From NCBI RefSeq assembly GCF_005405925.1, contig NZ_BJHV01000001.1, positions 7,564,001-7,628,000 on the forward strand: a DNA stretch of 64,000 bases, given 5' to 3'. The translations under genes and the position numbers were made by a program. The DNA comes from Streptomyces antimycoticus. Lineage in GTDB: Bacteria; Actinomycetota; Actinomycetes; Streptomycetales; Streptomycetaceae. The notes beneath the pieces are model-generated. The model was not told where the DNA came from, made no database searches, and worked only from the letters and a program-made list of their open reading frames with translations. Below, in pieces: positions 37,549 through 46,144 of the stretch; positions within the stretch are counted from its first letter, which is position 1, and each line of letters opens with the position of its first letter.

Positions 37549-39069
37549 ATGCCCGCCGCCGCGCTGTCAGATTCGCCAGAGTGTGTCCATTTCGTCGACG
37601 ACTGGGACGGCATCCTCCACGAGACCTATGGCGGCGACGCGGACGGGGCCGTCCTGGACTGTGCCAGGCGGCTGGCGGCCGATCCCGCGGGCGAGGAGGC
37701 GTACGCCTGGACGCTCGGGCTGGTCATGATGGCCGCGTACATCGGCCGGTTCTCCCGTAAGGACGTCGCGGCGGCGGCCCTGGAGGCCCTTCACGCCACC
37801 GACCGGCGGCTGCGTGACCTGCCCTGCGCCCACCGGACGCATCCTTACGAGAGCGATCTGGACGACCGGATCGACCACTTCGTGGACGATCTGCCGCTGC
37901 TCACCAACGGGTTGACCGAGGACGAGGACCCCGACTGGGAGGACGACGCGACCAAGGAGCAGTGGCTGTGCCCGCGCGATATCGCCGGGTACGCGCGGGT
38001 CGCCGTGGACATCATCGCCCCCGGCAGCGTGGGCGGCATCCCGCCCCGGCTCCCGGCCCGCGACGCGCGCCGCGCCGAGGATCTGCGCTCGATCGTCTGG
38101 GACTACCCGAGCGCGGCCGTCGACCCCGGCCAGGAGCTGTCCGCCTACGCCAGGAACCTGGTCGCCAACCCGCTCGGCTATCACCGCGCCGGGCTCGTGG
38201 TCGTTCTGCACGCCGCCTGCTGGTACGCCGCCAGCGGCCGGATCCGCGACCGGCGGGTCCTGGACACCATGGTGGACGCCCTGGAGGCGGTGCTGCCCGG
38301 TCTCGGCGACGCGTTCTGCGCGCACGGCGAGGGCGACCACCCCGAGGTCGGCCGGGACACCGCGGAGCAGGCCACCGTGGGCATCCATCTGCTCAGCCCC
38401 GGCGGCCGGGGCGTCTACCGCCACTGGCACCGGGAGGAGCTGGAGACGGCGCCGCTGGAGGCGTGGCTGTGCCCGGCCTTCCTCGCCACGATCGCCCGCG
38501 AGGCGCTGGACCATCTGCGGACCGGCCGGGAGCGGCTGTTCGGCCTCCGGGACACCGTCCATCTGGACGAGGTGCTCGTACGTCCAGATGGACGGCTCGA
38601 CGTCGAACGGCTCACCCACGCCGTGCGCTTCCGCTGCCGGGACGGACAGGCGGCGGAGGACGCGGGTCTGTGGGCCGCGCGGCGGTTCGCGGCGGGCCCG
38701 GCCGATCCGCGCGAGCGGCTGGTGCTGCTGCTGGTCGCCTGCTGGTCGGTGACCTCGGGCGAGGAGCCGCCGCCCGAGGCCGTCCGCCGGGATCTGCGGG
38801 CGATCCTCGGCGCGGAGCGGACCGCCGCGTCGGCGGGCGAGACCTGCCCGCATGGAGACGTGCACCCCTGGGACGTGCTGAGCGAGCTGGTCGGGCGCCG
38901 TCACTTCGGCTTTCACGAGGACCCTTACGGTGCCCATCTCAACCATCTGTACGCGCCCGGGGAGTACGACACGCCCGAGCGGCCCTTCGAGCCCGGGGCG
39001 TGGGGCTGCCCGCGTCATGTGGCGCAGCGGGTGCGGCTGGCGCTTCGGGTTCTCGACGGCGTGGGCTGA
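37549..39069 (+). CDS. Uncharacterised protein with three tandem Cys/His modules
   Basis: 506 residues from the ATG at 37549 (GAGGGG at 37533-37538); alternative starts at 37540 and 37531. I know no named family. Three modules of about 110-120 residues each repeat the same layout. First comes an Ala/Leu-rich helix pair (L-A-A-D-P, L-V-A-N-P, F-A-A-G-P at their starts), then C-(A/P)-H-x(2-4)-H-P, a variable acidic stretch, and W-(L/G)-C-P-x-x-x-A-x-x-(A/V)-x-x-A. The Cys pairs are 93/141, 257/308 and 433/487. The pattern suggests a helical repeat with one metal or disulfide site per module. No signal peptide or membrane helix. Probably cotranscribed with hemE. Confidence 0.8.
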   Translation: MPAAALSDSPECVHFVDDWDGILHETYGGDADGAVLDCARRLAADPAGEEAYAWTLGLVMMAAYIGRFSRKDVAAAALEALHATDRRLRDLPCAHRTHPYESDLDDRIDHFVDDLPLLTNGLTEDEDPDWEDDATKEQWLCPRDIAGYARVAVDIIAPGSVGGIPPRLPARDARRAEDLRSIVWDYPSAAVDPGQELSAYARNLVANPLGYHRAGLVVVLHAACWYAASGRIRDRRVLDTMVDALEAVLPGLGDAFCAHGEGDHPEVGRDTAEQATVGIHLLSPGGRGVYRHWHREELETAPLEAWLCPAFLATIAREALDHLRTGRERLFGLRDTVHLDEVLVRPDGRLDVERLTHAVRFRCRDGQAAEDAGLWAARRFAAGPADPRERLVLLLVACWSVTSGEEPPPEAVRRDLRAILGAERTAASAGETCPHGDVHPWDVLSELVGRRHFGFHEDPYGAHLNHLYAPGEYDTPERPFEPGAWGCPRHVAQRVRLALRVLDGVG

Positions 39070-39179
39070 TCGGCGAAGAGGTCTGGCCGGCCGCGGTCGT
39101 ATGTACGCGGCCGGCCAGGGCCCGCCTCCTGGGGTGGCGCGCCTGCGGCGGGCTTTCCCCTACCCGCCCCTTCCCGTAA

Positions 39180-39196
39180 CCGGGGCTCCGCCCCGG
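39180..39196. terminator. Short GC hairpin after the three-module gene
   Basis: CCGGGGC (39180-39186), TCC loop, GCCCCGG (39190-39196), directly before the repeat array. Confidence 0.5.
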
Positions 39197-39311
39197 ACCC
39201 CGCTCCTCAAACGCCGGAGGGGCTGGTTTTGGCTCCGGTGTCCCGGACCCCGCTCCTCAAGCGCGGGAAGGGCTGGTTGCCCGTTCCTCAAGCGCCGGAA
39301 GGGCTGGTTTT
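39197..39311. repeat. Three copies of a dispersed Streptomyces repeat reaching into a coding 3' end
   Basis: Copies at about 39197-39230, 39247-39278 and 39282-39311 share CTCAA(A/G)CGC(C/G)GGA(G/A)GGGCTGGTT. The third supplies the last codons and stop of the flavoprotein gene (V-K-T-S-P-S-G-A). This motif is, from memory, common at Streptomyces gene ends. Confidence 0.85.
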
Positions 39312-40685
39312 CACGGCGCCCGCTGCCTTGCGTGCCGCCACCAGTACCGGGTCCCACACCGGCGAGAACGGCGGGGCGTAGCCCAAATCCAGGGCCGTCA
39401 TCTGCTCCACCGTCATCCCGGCGGTCAGTGCGACCGCCGCGATGTCGACGCGCTTGCCCGCGCCCTCGCGGCCGACGATCTGGGTGCCGAGCAGCCGTCC
39501 CGTGCGCTGCTCGGCGAGCATCTTCACCGTCATCAGGCGGCTGTCCGGGTAGTACCCGGCCCGGCTGGTCGACTCGATCGTGACTGCCTCGAACTTCAGC
39601 CCCACGGCGGCCGCTTCGGCCTCCAGCAGCCCGGTGCGGGCGATCTCCAGATCGCAGACCTTGCTGACCGCCGTGCCGACGACGCCGGGGAAGGTCGCGT
39701 AGTCGCCGCCCACATTGGCGCCGATGACCTGCCCGTGCTTATTGGCGTGGGTGCCCAGCGGAATGTGCCGGGTGCGGCCTGAGACCAGGTCGAGGACCTC
39801 GACACAGTCGCCGCCCGCCCAGATGTTGTCGTAACCGCGCACCCGCATGGCCAGATCGGTCAGCAGGCCGCCGTAAGGGCCCACCGGCAGCCCCGCCTCC
39901 TGGGCGAGCGTGGTCTCGGGGGCCACGCCGAGGCCCAGGACCACGAGGTCGGCGGGGTATTCGCTGACCTTGGTGGCCACGGCCCGCACCCGGCCGTCCT
40001 CGCCGGTGACCACCTCGGTGACCTCCGCGCCGGTCACGGTGTCGATGCCGAGCCCCGACATCGCGTCGCGCACCAGCCGCCCCATGTCCGGGTCGAGCGT
40101 GGACATGGGCTGCTCACCGCGCTCCAGGACGGTGACCTGGCAGCCGCGCTGGATGAGCGCCTCGGCCATCTCCACCCCGATGTAGCCGGCGCCGATCACG
40201 ACCGCGCGCTCGACCCGGGTGGACTCCAGGGTCTCCAGCAGGGCCCGCCCGTGCTCCAGGGTCTGCACCCCGTGGACGCCGGGTGCGTCGATCCCGGGCA
40301 TGTCGGGGCGGCGCGGCCGGGCGCCGGTCGCGATGACCAGGTCGTCGAAGCCGTGCCAGCTCTCGTCGCCCTTGCCGTGCGGGTCGACGTCCCGCGCCAG
40401 GACGCGCTGCCCGGCGAGGTCGATCTCGACGGCTTCGGTGTGCGTCCGTACGTCGATCCCGCGGCCCTGGTGGGTCTCGGGCGTGCGGGCGACCAGCTCG
40501 TCGGGGCCGTCCACCACCCCGCCGACCCAGTAGGGGATGCCGCAGGCCGAGTACGAGGTGAACTGGCCGCGCTCGAAGGCGAGGATCTCCAGTTCGCTCC
40601 GGCTCTTGAGCCTGCGGGCCCGCGACGCGGCGGACATGCCCGCCGCGTCGCCCCCGATGACCACCATGCGTCGTGCCGCCGCCAT
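39288..40685 (-). CDS. FAD-dependent NAD(P)H oxidoreductase, CoA-disulfide reductase/NADH oxidase type
   Basis: 465 residues from the ATG at 40685, with GGAGG upstream. Two nucleotide-binding folds: V-V-I-G-G-D-A-A-G-M-S-A-A-S for FAD and V-V-I-G-A-G-Y-I-G-V-E-M-A for NAD(P)H, plus I-W-A-G-G-D-C for FAD. The single redox cysteine is in S-Y-S-A-C-G-I-P-Y (about residue 45), as in CoA-disulfide reductase and Nox enzymes, followed by the dimerisation domain. It probably reduces CoA disulfide, persulfide or oxygen. The last eight residues are contributed by a dispersed repeat. Likely transcribed after the MFS gene (43-bp gap, same strand). Confidence 0.9.
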   Translation of the reverse strand: MAAARRMVVIGGDAAGMSAASRARRLKSRSELEILAFERGQFTSYSACGIPYWVGGVVDGPDELVARTPETHQGRGIDVRTHTEAVEIDLAGQRVLARDVDPHGKGDESWHGFDDLVIATGARPRRPDMPGIDAPGVHGVQTLEHGRALLETLESTRVERAVVIGAGYIGVEMAEALIQRGCQVTVLERGEQPMSTLDPDMGRLVRDAMSGLGIDTVTGAEVTEVVTGEDGRVRAVATKVSEYPADLVVLGLGVAPETTLAQEAGLPVGPYGGLLTDLAMRVRGYDNIWAGGDCVEVLDLVSGRTRHIPLGTHANKHGQVIGANVGGDYATFPGVVGTAVSKVCDLEIARTGLLEAEAAAVGLKFEAVTIESTSRAGYYPDSRLMTVKMLAEQRTGRLLGTQIVGREGAGKRVDIAAVALTAGMTVEQMTALDLGYAPPFSPVWDPVLVAARKAAGAVKTSPSGA

Positions 40686-40728
40686 GTATGCCCCTCCGCC
40701 ACTGGATGTCCGGCTATTGGGGACCAAC

Positions 40729-42180
40729 CTATGCGCGCGAGGTGTTCTCCCGGATCAGCACATACAGCCCCGCGCTGGCGAGCATCAGCGCGCCGTCGAT
40801 ATAGACCGCGTGCGTCCAGCTGCCGTAGTGGTCGAAGAGGGTGCCGCTGAGGGCCGGGCTGACCACCGCGCCGATCTCCCCGACCAGGTTGAACAGGCCG
40901 AAGGCCGCGCCGCGTTCGGCCCCGTCGACCACATCGTTGAGCAGCGCGTGCGCCATCGGCTGGAGCGCGTTGAAGAACAGGCTGGTCACGAAGAGCAGGA
41001 TGGACATCACCCAGAGGGAGGGCTTCTCATTGGTCTGCAGATAGGCGGCGAACACCAGCACCAGCACGCCCTGGACCACGGTGAACGCGATCAGCAGCGG
41101 CCGCCGCCCCCAGCCCCGGGCCTTCGCCCGGTCCGAGAGCCGGCCCCCGGCCGGGAAGCCGAGGATGCCCGCGCCCGCGTTGAAGGTGGCCACCAGCGCG
41201 GCGTTCTGGAACGAGCTGTGGGCGGCGTCCGCGACGATCGACACCGACCAGAAGCTGAAGAACCACAGATTCCACATGACCGCGATGAAGGCGAAGCTGA
41301 GCAGCAGCACATTGCGGTTCCGGGAGACCGAGCCCAGCTTGCTGCTCCGCCGGGCGAAGATCGCCCCGATGAGCAGGAACGCCAGCACGCACTCCAGGAC
41401 GGCCACGCCCCAGCTCGGCATCCCCGCCCCGTCGGCGATCAGATAGACCGCCATGACCGCGGCACACAGCACCGCCGAGATGCCCAGCAGCCGCAGGGTG
41501 GAGCCGGTGGCCTTGAGCGGACCGCCGATGCGGCGCATATAGACCGCCGTGACCCAGCCGAACGCCAGCGTCGCACCGCCCAGCACCAGGAACGGCATCC
41601 GCCAGGCGTCCTCCTCGCCGAGCACCTCCCCGCCCCAGTCGATCAGATACGGCGCGCTGATGGTCGCGATCGTCAGCCCGATGGCCAGTCCGGTGATCGC
41701 GACGCCCATGCCGAGGCCGGCCTTGGCGGGCGGGGTGCGCTGGGCGATCAGCGAGCGGTCGTTGGAGTAGAAGACGCCCTCGCCGAGGCCGGTGAGCACC
41801 CGCAGCACGACGAAGGCGATCAGCCCGGTCATCAGGCCGCTGGCGAGGGTCGCGACCCCCGCCCACAGCAGCGAGACCGCGAGCATGGTGCGGTGCCCGA
41901 AGCGGTCGCCGAGATAGCCGCCGGGGAACTGGGTCAGCATGTAGCCCGCGAAGAAGAGGCTGCCGATCAGGCCGCCGAGCGCGTGCGGATGGCTGGCGGA
42001 GCCCAGCATGGCGTGGTCGTGCTCGATCAGCCAGGTGACGACCGGGCCGGTGATCGTGCGGTCGGCGTACGAGAAGAGCCAGCCGCCCAGCAGCATGGCC
42101 CACAGGGTGTGATACGGCTGCCAGCCGCCCCGGGGCGCCTCCCGCCCCTGCTCGGTGGGCTCTGCGGTCGCTTCGGGCAT
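40729..42180 (-). CDS. MFS transporter, anion/aromatic-acid type
   Basis: 483 residues from the ATG at 42180 (AAGGGGG at about 10-nt spacing). Twelve predicted helices, with the MFS loop 2-3 motif G-Y-L-G-D-R-F-G-H-R-T-M and a charged N-terminal tail. N-terminal features (S-Y-A-D-R-T-I-T-G-P-V-V) resemble the ACS/phthalate permease branch. Place directly beside an IclR regulator and pobA suggests import of 4-hydroxybenzoate or a related acid. An IR upstream (42235-42251) may be the regulatory site. Confidence 0.82.
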   Translation of the reverse strand: MPEATAEPTEQGREAPRGGWQPYHTLWAMLLGGWLFSYADRTITGPVVTWLIEHDHAMLGSASHPHALGGLIGSLFFAGYMLTQFPGGYLGDRFGHRTMLAVSLLWAGVATLASGLMTGLIAFVVLRVLTGLGEGVFYSNDRSLIAQRTPPAKAGLGMGVAITGLAIGLTIATISAPYLIDWGGEVLGEEDAWRMPFLVLGGATLAFGWVTAVYMRRIGGPLKATGSTLRLLGISAVLCAAVMAVYLIADGAGMPSWGVAVLECVLAFLLIGAIFARRSSKLGSVSRNRNVLLLSFAFIAVMWNLWFFSFWSVSIVADAAHSSFQNAALVATFNAGAGILGFPAGGRLSDRAKARGWGRRPLLIAFTVVQGVLVLVFAAYLQTNEKPSLWVMSILLFVTSLFFNALQPMAHALLNDVVDGAERGAAFGLFNLVGEIGAVVSPALSGTLFDHYGSWTHAVYIDGALMLASAGLYVLIRENTSRA

Positions 42181-42234
42181 GTCTCCATGTCCCCCTTCGG
42201 GCCTGGGCGGTTCAGGCTCGGCAGCTCGGTAGGT

Positions 42235-42251
42235 GCCACACAGGATGTGGC
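42235..42251. promoter_or_regulatory. Inverted repeat upstream of the MFS gene
   Basis: GCCACA-CAGGA-TGTGGC, 6-bp arms, 55 bp before the MFS start; candidate IclR operator. Confidence 0.4.
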
Positions 42252-42288
42252 CGGATATCGGCCGCGGCAAGGCGCGCTCCGGGGTCTT

Positions 42289-43128
42289 TCACCGACCGGA
42301 AGCCTCCGCGACGGGCTCTTGCCCCAGGGCGCCGGCGAGGGTACGGGAGATGCCGTGGGCGGCGACCCGCACGGCCGGGACCAGCCCCGGGGCCCGGCCC
42401 TCCGCGGCCGGCACCACCACCGACAGCGAGGCCACCACCTCCCCGCGCGGTCCGCGCACCGGGGCGGCGATGGACAGCCCGTCCATGGTGATCTGCCGGT
42501 CGCTGACCGCGATCCCGGTGCGCCGCACCTCGGCGAGGGCGGCCCGCAGCCGGTGCGGGTCCTGGATGGTCAGGTCGGTGTAGCGGCGCAGCGGGCGGGC
42601 GCACACCCGCTCGTACAGCCGTGGCGGCCCGTACGCGAGCAGCACAAGACCGACCCCGGTCGCGTGCAGCGGCCAGCGGCTGCCGACCCGGGTGCGCACC
42701 TGGACCGCCGAGTGTCCCGAGATCAGCTCGACATAGACCACTTCCAGGCCGTCCCGCACGGCGAGCTGGACGTTCTCGTGGGTGGCCTCGTACAGGTCCT
42801 CCATGAACGGCAGCGCCGCCTCGCGCACCCCGACCCCGCGCGGTGAGAGCGTCGCCACCTCCCACAGCCGCAGCCCGATGTGGTACGCCCCGGTGGCATC
42901 GCGCTCCAGGGCGCCCCAGCGGGTGAGCGAGGCGACCAGCCGGTGCGCGGTGGCCAGCGGCAGCCCGGCGCGCCGGGCGAGGGCGGTGAGGGACAGCGAG
43001 CGGTGCGAGGCGTCGAACGCGTCGAGGACCGCCAGCATCCGGCCCGCGACCGAGCGGCCCGCGTCCGGGCCGCCGGGGGCGCGGGAGCCCGGTGGGCTCA
43101 TGGGGGTGAGCGGGCCCGGAGCCGTCAT
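42289..43128 (-). CDS. IclR-family transcriptional regulator of the 4-hydroxybenzoate cluster
   Basis: 279 residues from the ATG at 43128, which overlaps the pobA stop by 4 bp (ATGA). The N-terminal IclR winged helix reads R-M-L-A-V-L-D-A-F, L-S-L-T-A-L-A-R-R-A-G-L-P-L-A-T-A-H-R-L-V; the GAF-like effector domain begins near residue 110 (FMEDLYEATHENVQLAV) and has P-L-H-A-T-G-V-G. This is the standard layout of PobR/PcaR-type activators or repressors responding to aromatic acids. Translational coupling to pobA argues for control of pobA and the MFS gene. Confidence 0.9.
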   Translation of the reverse strand: MTAPGPLTPMSPPGSRAPGGPDAGRSVAGRMLAVLDAFDASHRSLSLTALARRAGLPLATAHRLVASLTRWGALERDATGAYHIGLRLWEVATLSPRGVGVREAALPFMEDLYEATHENVQLAVRDGLEVVYVELISGHSAVQVRTRVGSRWPLHATGVGLVLLAYGPPRLYERVCARPLRRYTDLTIQDPHRLRAALAEVRRTGIAVSDRQITMDGLSIAAPVRGPRGEVVASLSVVVPAAEGRAPGLVPAVRVAAHGISRTLAGALGQEPVAEASGR

Positions 43129-44306
43129 GACAGCGGAAGGCCGACGTAGTTCTCGGCGAGCTCGGCGGAGGCGGTGGGGGAGGAGGCGATCCGCTCCAGC
43201 CGCGCGAGCCGCACCCGGTCCTCGAACGGGCTCTCGTCCGGGCGGCGGTGGAGCGTGTCCGTCATGAAGTACGAGAACCGCTCGGCCTGCCACACCCGGC
43301 GCAGACAGGTCTGCGAATAGCCGTCCAGCAGTTCGGGGGAGCCGGTCTCCTGGTGGTGGATCAGCGCACGGGCCAGCGTGATCACGTCGGTGACGGCCAG
43401 ATTGAGCCCCTTGGCGCCGGTGGGCGGCACGATATGCGCCGCGTCGCCCGCCAGGAACAGCCGCCCGTGGCGCATCGGCTCCTGGACGAAGCTGCGCATC
43501 GGGGTGAGCGAGGTGGCGGTGATCGGGCCGCGCTCCAGCGTCCAGCCCCCGTCGAGCGCGAAGCGGGCCGACAGCTCGTCCCAGATCCGCTCATGGGACC
43601 AGTCGCCCGGATCGGTGTCGTTGGGCACCTGGAGGTAGAGCCGGGAGACCTGGGGCGAGCGCATGCTGTGCAGGGCGAAGCCGCGCCGATGGCGGGCGTA
43701 GATCAACTCATCGCAGGACGGCGCCACATCGGCCAGCACACCGAGCCAGGAGTAGGGGTAGGTGTGCTCGAAGGTGCGGACCCGGTCGGCGGGGAGCGCG
43801 CGCCGGGCGATGCCGTGGAAGCCGTCGCAGCCCGCCACGTAGTCGCAGGTGAGGGTCTGCTCGCGGCCTTCGTGGCGGAAGCGGATGACGGGCGCGGCGG
43901 AGTCCGGCTTCTCGATGGCCAGCGCCTCGGCCTCGAACAGCAGCGGGGGACCGCCCGGCTCCGCCAGCTGAAGCGCGATGAGATCCTTGACGATCTCGGT
44001 CTGGGCGTAGACCATCACCGACTTGCCGCCGGTGGCGGAGGGGAAGTCCACGCGGTGGCCGCGGCCCTCGAAGCGCAGCTCGATGCCCTGGTGGGGCAGT
44101 CCCTCGCGGTCCAGGCGCTCGCCGGCGCCGCACTCCCGCAGCACATCCACGGTGCCCTGCTCCAGGATCCCGGCCCGCTGGCGCCGCTCGGCATACGCCC
44201 GGTCCCGGCTCTCCAGCACCACGCAGTCGATCCCGGCGCGGTGCAGCAGACGGGCGAGCAGCAGCCCGGCGGGCCCGCCGCCGATGATGCCGACGGTCGT
44301 GCGCAT
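43125..44306 (-). CDS. pobA: 4-hydroxybenzoate 3-monooxygenase
   Basis: 393 residues from the ATG at 44306 (a GTG lies one codon upstream; GAGGGG precedes both). An FAD-dependent hydroxylase that converts 4-hydroxybenzoate to protocatechuate with NAD(P)H and oxygen, feeding the beta-ketoadipate pathway. Visible: G-I-I-G-G-G-P-A-G-L-L-L-A-R-L-L, the R-A-G-I-L-E-Q-G-T-V-D family motif, A-G-C-D-G-F-H-G (the DG motif) and G-D-A-A-H-I-V-P-P-T-G-A-K-G-L-N-L-A. Length agrees with characterised PobA. Coupled to the downstream IclR gene and divergent from a second, double-length IclR gene. Confidence 0.95.
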   Translation of the reverse strand: MRTTVGIIGGGPAGLLLARLLHRAGIDCVVLESRDRAYAERRQRAGILEQGTVDVLRECGAGERLDREGLPHQGIELRFEGRGHRVDFPSATGGKSVMVYAQTEIVKDLIALQLAEPGGPPLLFEAEALAIEKPDSAAPVIRFRHEGREQTLTCDYVAGCDGFHGIARRALPADRVRTFEHTYPYSWLGVLADVAPSCDELIYARHRRGFALHSMRSPQVSRLYLQVPNDTDPGDWSHERIWDELSARFALDGGWTLERGPITATSLTPMRSFVQEPMRHGRLFLAGDAAHIVPPTGAKGLNLAVTDVITLARALIHHQETGSPELLDGYSQTCLRRVWQAERFSYFMTDTLHRRPDESPFEDRVRLARLERIASSPTASAELAENYVGLPLS

Positions 44307-44350
44307 CACATCGTCCCCTCGCTGTGGTGGTCCAAGCGGCTCGCCACTTG

Positions 44351-44363
44351 TTCGCTGAGTGAA
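44351..44363. promoter_or_regulatory. Imperfect dyad in the pobA/IclR divergent promoter
   Basis: TTCGCTGAGTGAA is palindromic apart from its central base and one mismatched pair, and is followed by a second TTCGTTCA half. IclR proteins of the Pca/Pob group bind such repeated half sites. Confidence 0.4.
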
Positions 44364-44386
44364 ACTTCGTTCATAATCGACTGGTG

Positions 44387-46144
44387 ATGAGTCTCAGCCC
44401 AGTGCCACCACCTGTCAATGGCCCCGTCGGGCCTCTCGAGCGCGGCCTCGCCGTGCTGCGCGAGCTGACCCGGCTGGCCGCGCACGAGGGGCGGACGACG
44501 GTCCGCCCCGGCGACCTCGTCCGCGGCACGGGGCTCGCCCGGTCCGTGGTCGACCGCGTGGTGGGCACCCTCGAACAGCTCGGATACGTGACGCTCGACG
44601 GGCGCGACATCGGCCTGTCGGTCCGGCTGATGGAGCTGGGCAACGCGTATCTGGCCGCGAGCGGACTGCCCGCCGCGCTCGGCCCGTTCGCCCAGCGGCT
44701 CGCGGACGGGCTCGACGAGTCGGTCTCGGTCGCCGTCCCCGACGGCGACGGGGTGCGCTTCGTCGTCCAGATGACCCGCCGCCGCACCATGTCCCTCGCC
44801 TTCCGCATCGGCGATCTGCTGCCCGCCGAGCGCTGTTCCCCCGGCGCGCTCTTCGCCGCCGAGTGGTCCGGGTCCGGCTGGGCCGCCTGGCGCGCCCGCC
44901 GCGCCGAGGACCCCCTGGACACCTCCTTCCCCGCCATCCCGCCGCGCCACCGGCCCGCCTCCGACGGCGACTTCGAGGCCCACGTCAAGGAGGCCGCCCG
45001 CGACGGCTGGGCCGCCGACGACCAGCTGATCGAGCCGGGCCTGGTGGCGGTGTCCGTTCCGGTACGGGACGCCTCGGGCCGGATCGCCTGCGCGGTCAAC
45101 GTGGTCAGCCACACCAGCCGCCATGACGTGGACTCGCTGCGGGCGGCGGTGCTGGGGCCGCTGGGTGCGGAAGTCCCGGCGATGGAGGCGGCGTTGGCGG
45201 CCCGGCGGCCACGCCCCGCCGCGGAGCGTGTGTGGGGCACCCCGGGCGGCGCGCCGACGGCCCTGGGCGAGGACTCCGCGCGGATGGCCAAGCGGGAGCT
45301 GGGGGCGGGGTTCCTGCAGTCGCTCGCGCGCGGACTGGCCGTCCTGCGGGCACTGGGCGGGGCGGAGGGCGCGGGCCAGGGCGAGACCGCCACGGCGGGC
45401 GGCGGCCGGGGCGGAGGAATGACGCTCAGCGCCGTCGCGGAGGCCACCGGGCTGGCGCGGGCCACCGCCCGGCGCTCGCTGCTCACCCTGGTCGAGCTGG
45501 GGTACGTGGAGGCCGACGGCCGGGCCTTCCGGCCGCTGCCGCGCGTGCTGGAGCTCGGCTATGCCCCCCTCGCCGAACTCGGCTTCACCGACATCGCCCA
45601 GCCGCATATGCGCGAACTGGTCCGCACCGTCCATGAGTCGGCCTCCCTGGCCGTCCTCGACGGCGGCGATATCCGCTATATCGCGCGCGTCCCCACCGTC
45701 CGCATCATGAGCGTCAACATCACCATCGGCACCCGCTTTCCCGCCTACGCGACCTCCATGGGCCGGGTGCTGCTCGCGGGCCTGGACGCCGACGCCCGTG
45801 CCGCCCATCTCGCCGGGGTGCGGCCCCGGGCGCTGACCCGGCACACCGTGACCGACGTGCCCGAGCTGGTGCGCGTCGTGGAGCGCGCGGCGGCGGAGGG
45901 GCACGCCCTGGTCGACCAGGAGCTGGAGGAGGGGCTGCGGTCGCTCGCCGTGCCCGTAAGGGACGCACGGGGACGCGTGGTGGCCGCGCTCAACGTGGCG
46001 ACCCACGCCGGCCACGGCACCGCCGAGAGCGCCCGCCGCGAACTCCTCCCGGCGCTGCGCGCCACCGCGGCCCGGATCGAGGCCGACCTGGCGACGGCCT
46101 CGGCACATCACGCCCTGGGGGCGGGTGAGAGAGTGGGGGCATGA
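44387..46144 (+). CDS. Double-length IclR regulator (two IclR units in one chain)
   Basis: 585 residues from the ATG at 44387 (a GTG at 44384 is also possible). Residues about 15-265 form one complete IclR unit: P-L-E-R-G-L-A-V-L-R-E-L, a helix-turn-helix with G-T-G-L-A-R-S-V-V-D-R-V-V, and an effector domain. Residues about 305-580 form a second: S-L-A-R-G-L-A-V-L-R-A-L, A-T-G-L-A-R-A-T-A-R-R-S-L, then F-T-D-I-A-Q-P-H-M-R-E-L and F-P-A-Y-A-T-S-M-G-R-V-L-L-A. Usual IclR proteins are about 260 residues. A single chain would mimic a dimer with two different effector pockets. Divergent from pobA, so likely a second regulator of aromatic catabolism (PcaR-like). It overlaps hemG by 4 bp. Confidence 0.9.
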   Translation: MSLSPVPPPVNGPVGPLERGLAVLRELTRLAAHEGRTTVRPGDLVRGTGLARSVVDRVVGTLEQLGYVTLDGRDIGLSVRLMELGNAYLAASGLPAALGPFAQRLADGLDESVSVAVPDGDGVRFVVQMTRRRTMSLAFRIGDLLPAERCSPGALFAAEWSGSGWAAWRARRAEDPLDTSFPAIPPRHRPASDGDFEAHVKEAARDGWAADDQLIEPGLVAVSVPVRDASGRIACAVNVVSHTSRHDVDSLRAAVLGPLGAEVPAMEAALAARRPRPAAERVWGTPGGAPTALGEDSARMAKRELGAGFLQSLARGLAVLRALGGAEGAGQGETATAGGGRGGGMTLSAVAEATGLARATARRSLLTLVELGYVEADGRAFRPLPRVLELGYAPLAELGFTDIAQPHMRELVRTVHESASLAVLDGGDIRYIARVPTVRIMSVNITIGTRFPAYATSMGRVLLAGLDADARAAHLAGVRPRALTRHTVTDVPELVRVVERAAAEGHALVDQELEEGLRSLAVPVRDARGRVVAALNVATHAGHGTAESARRELLPALRATAARIEADLATASAHHALGAGERVGA

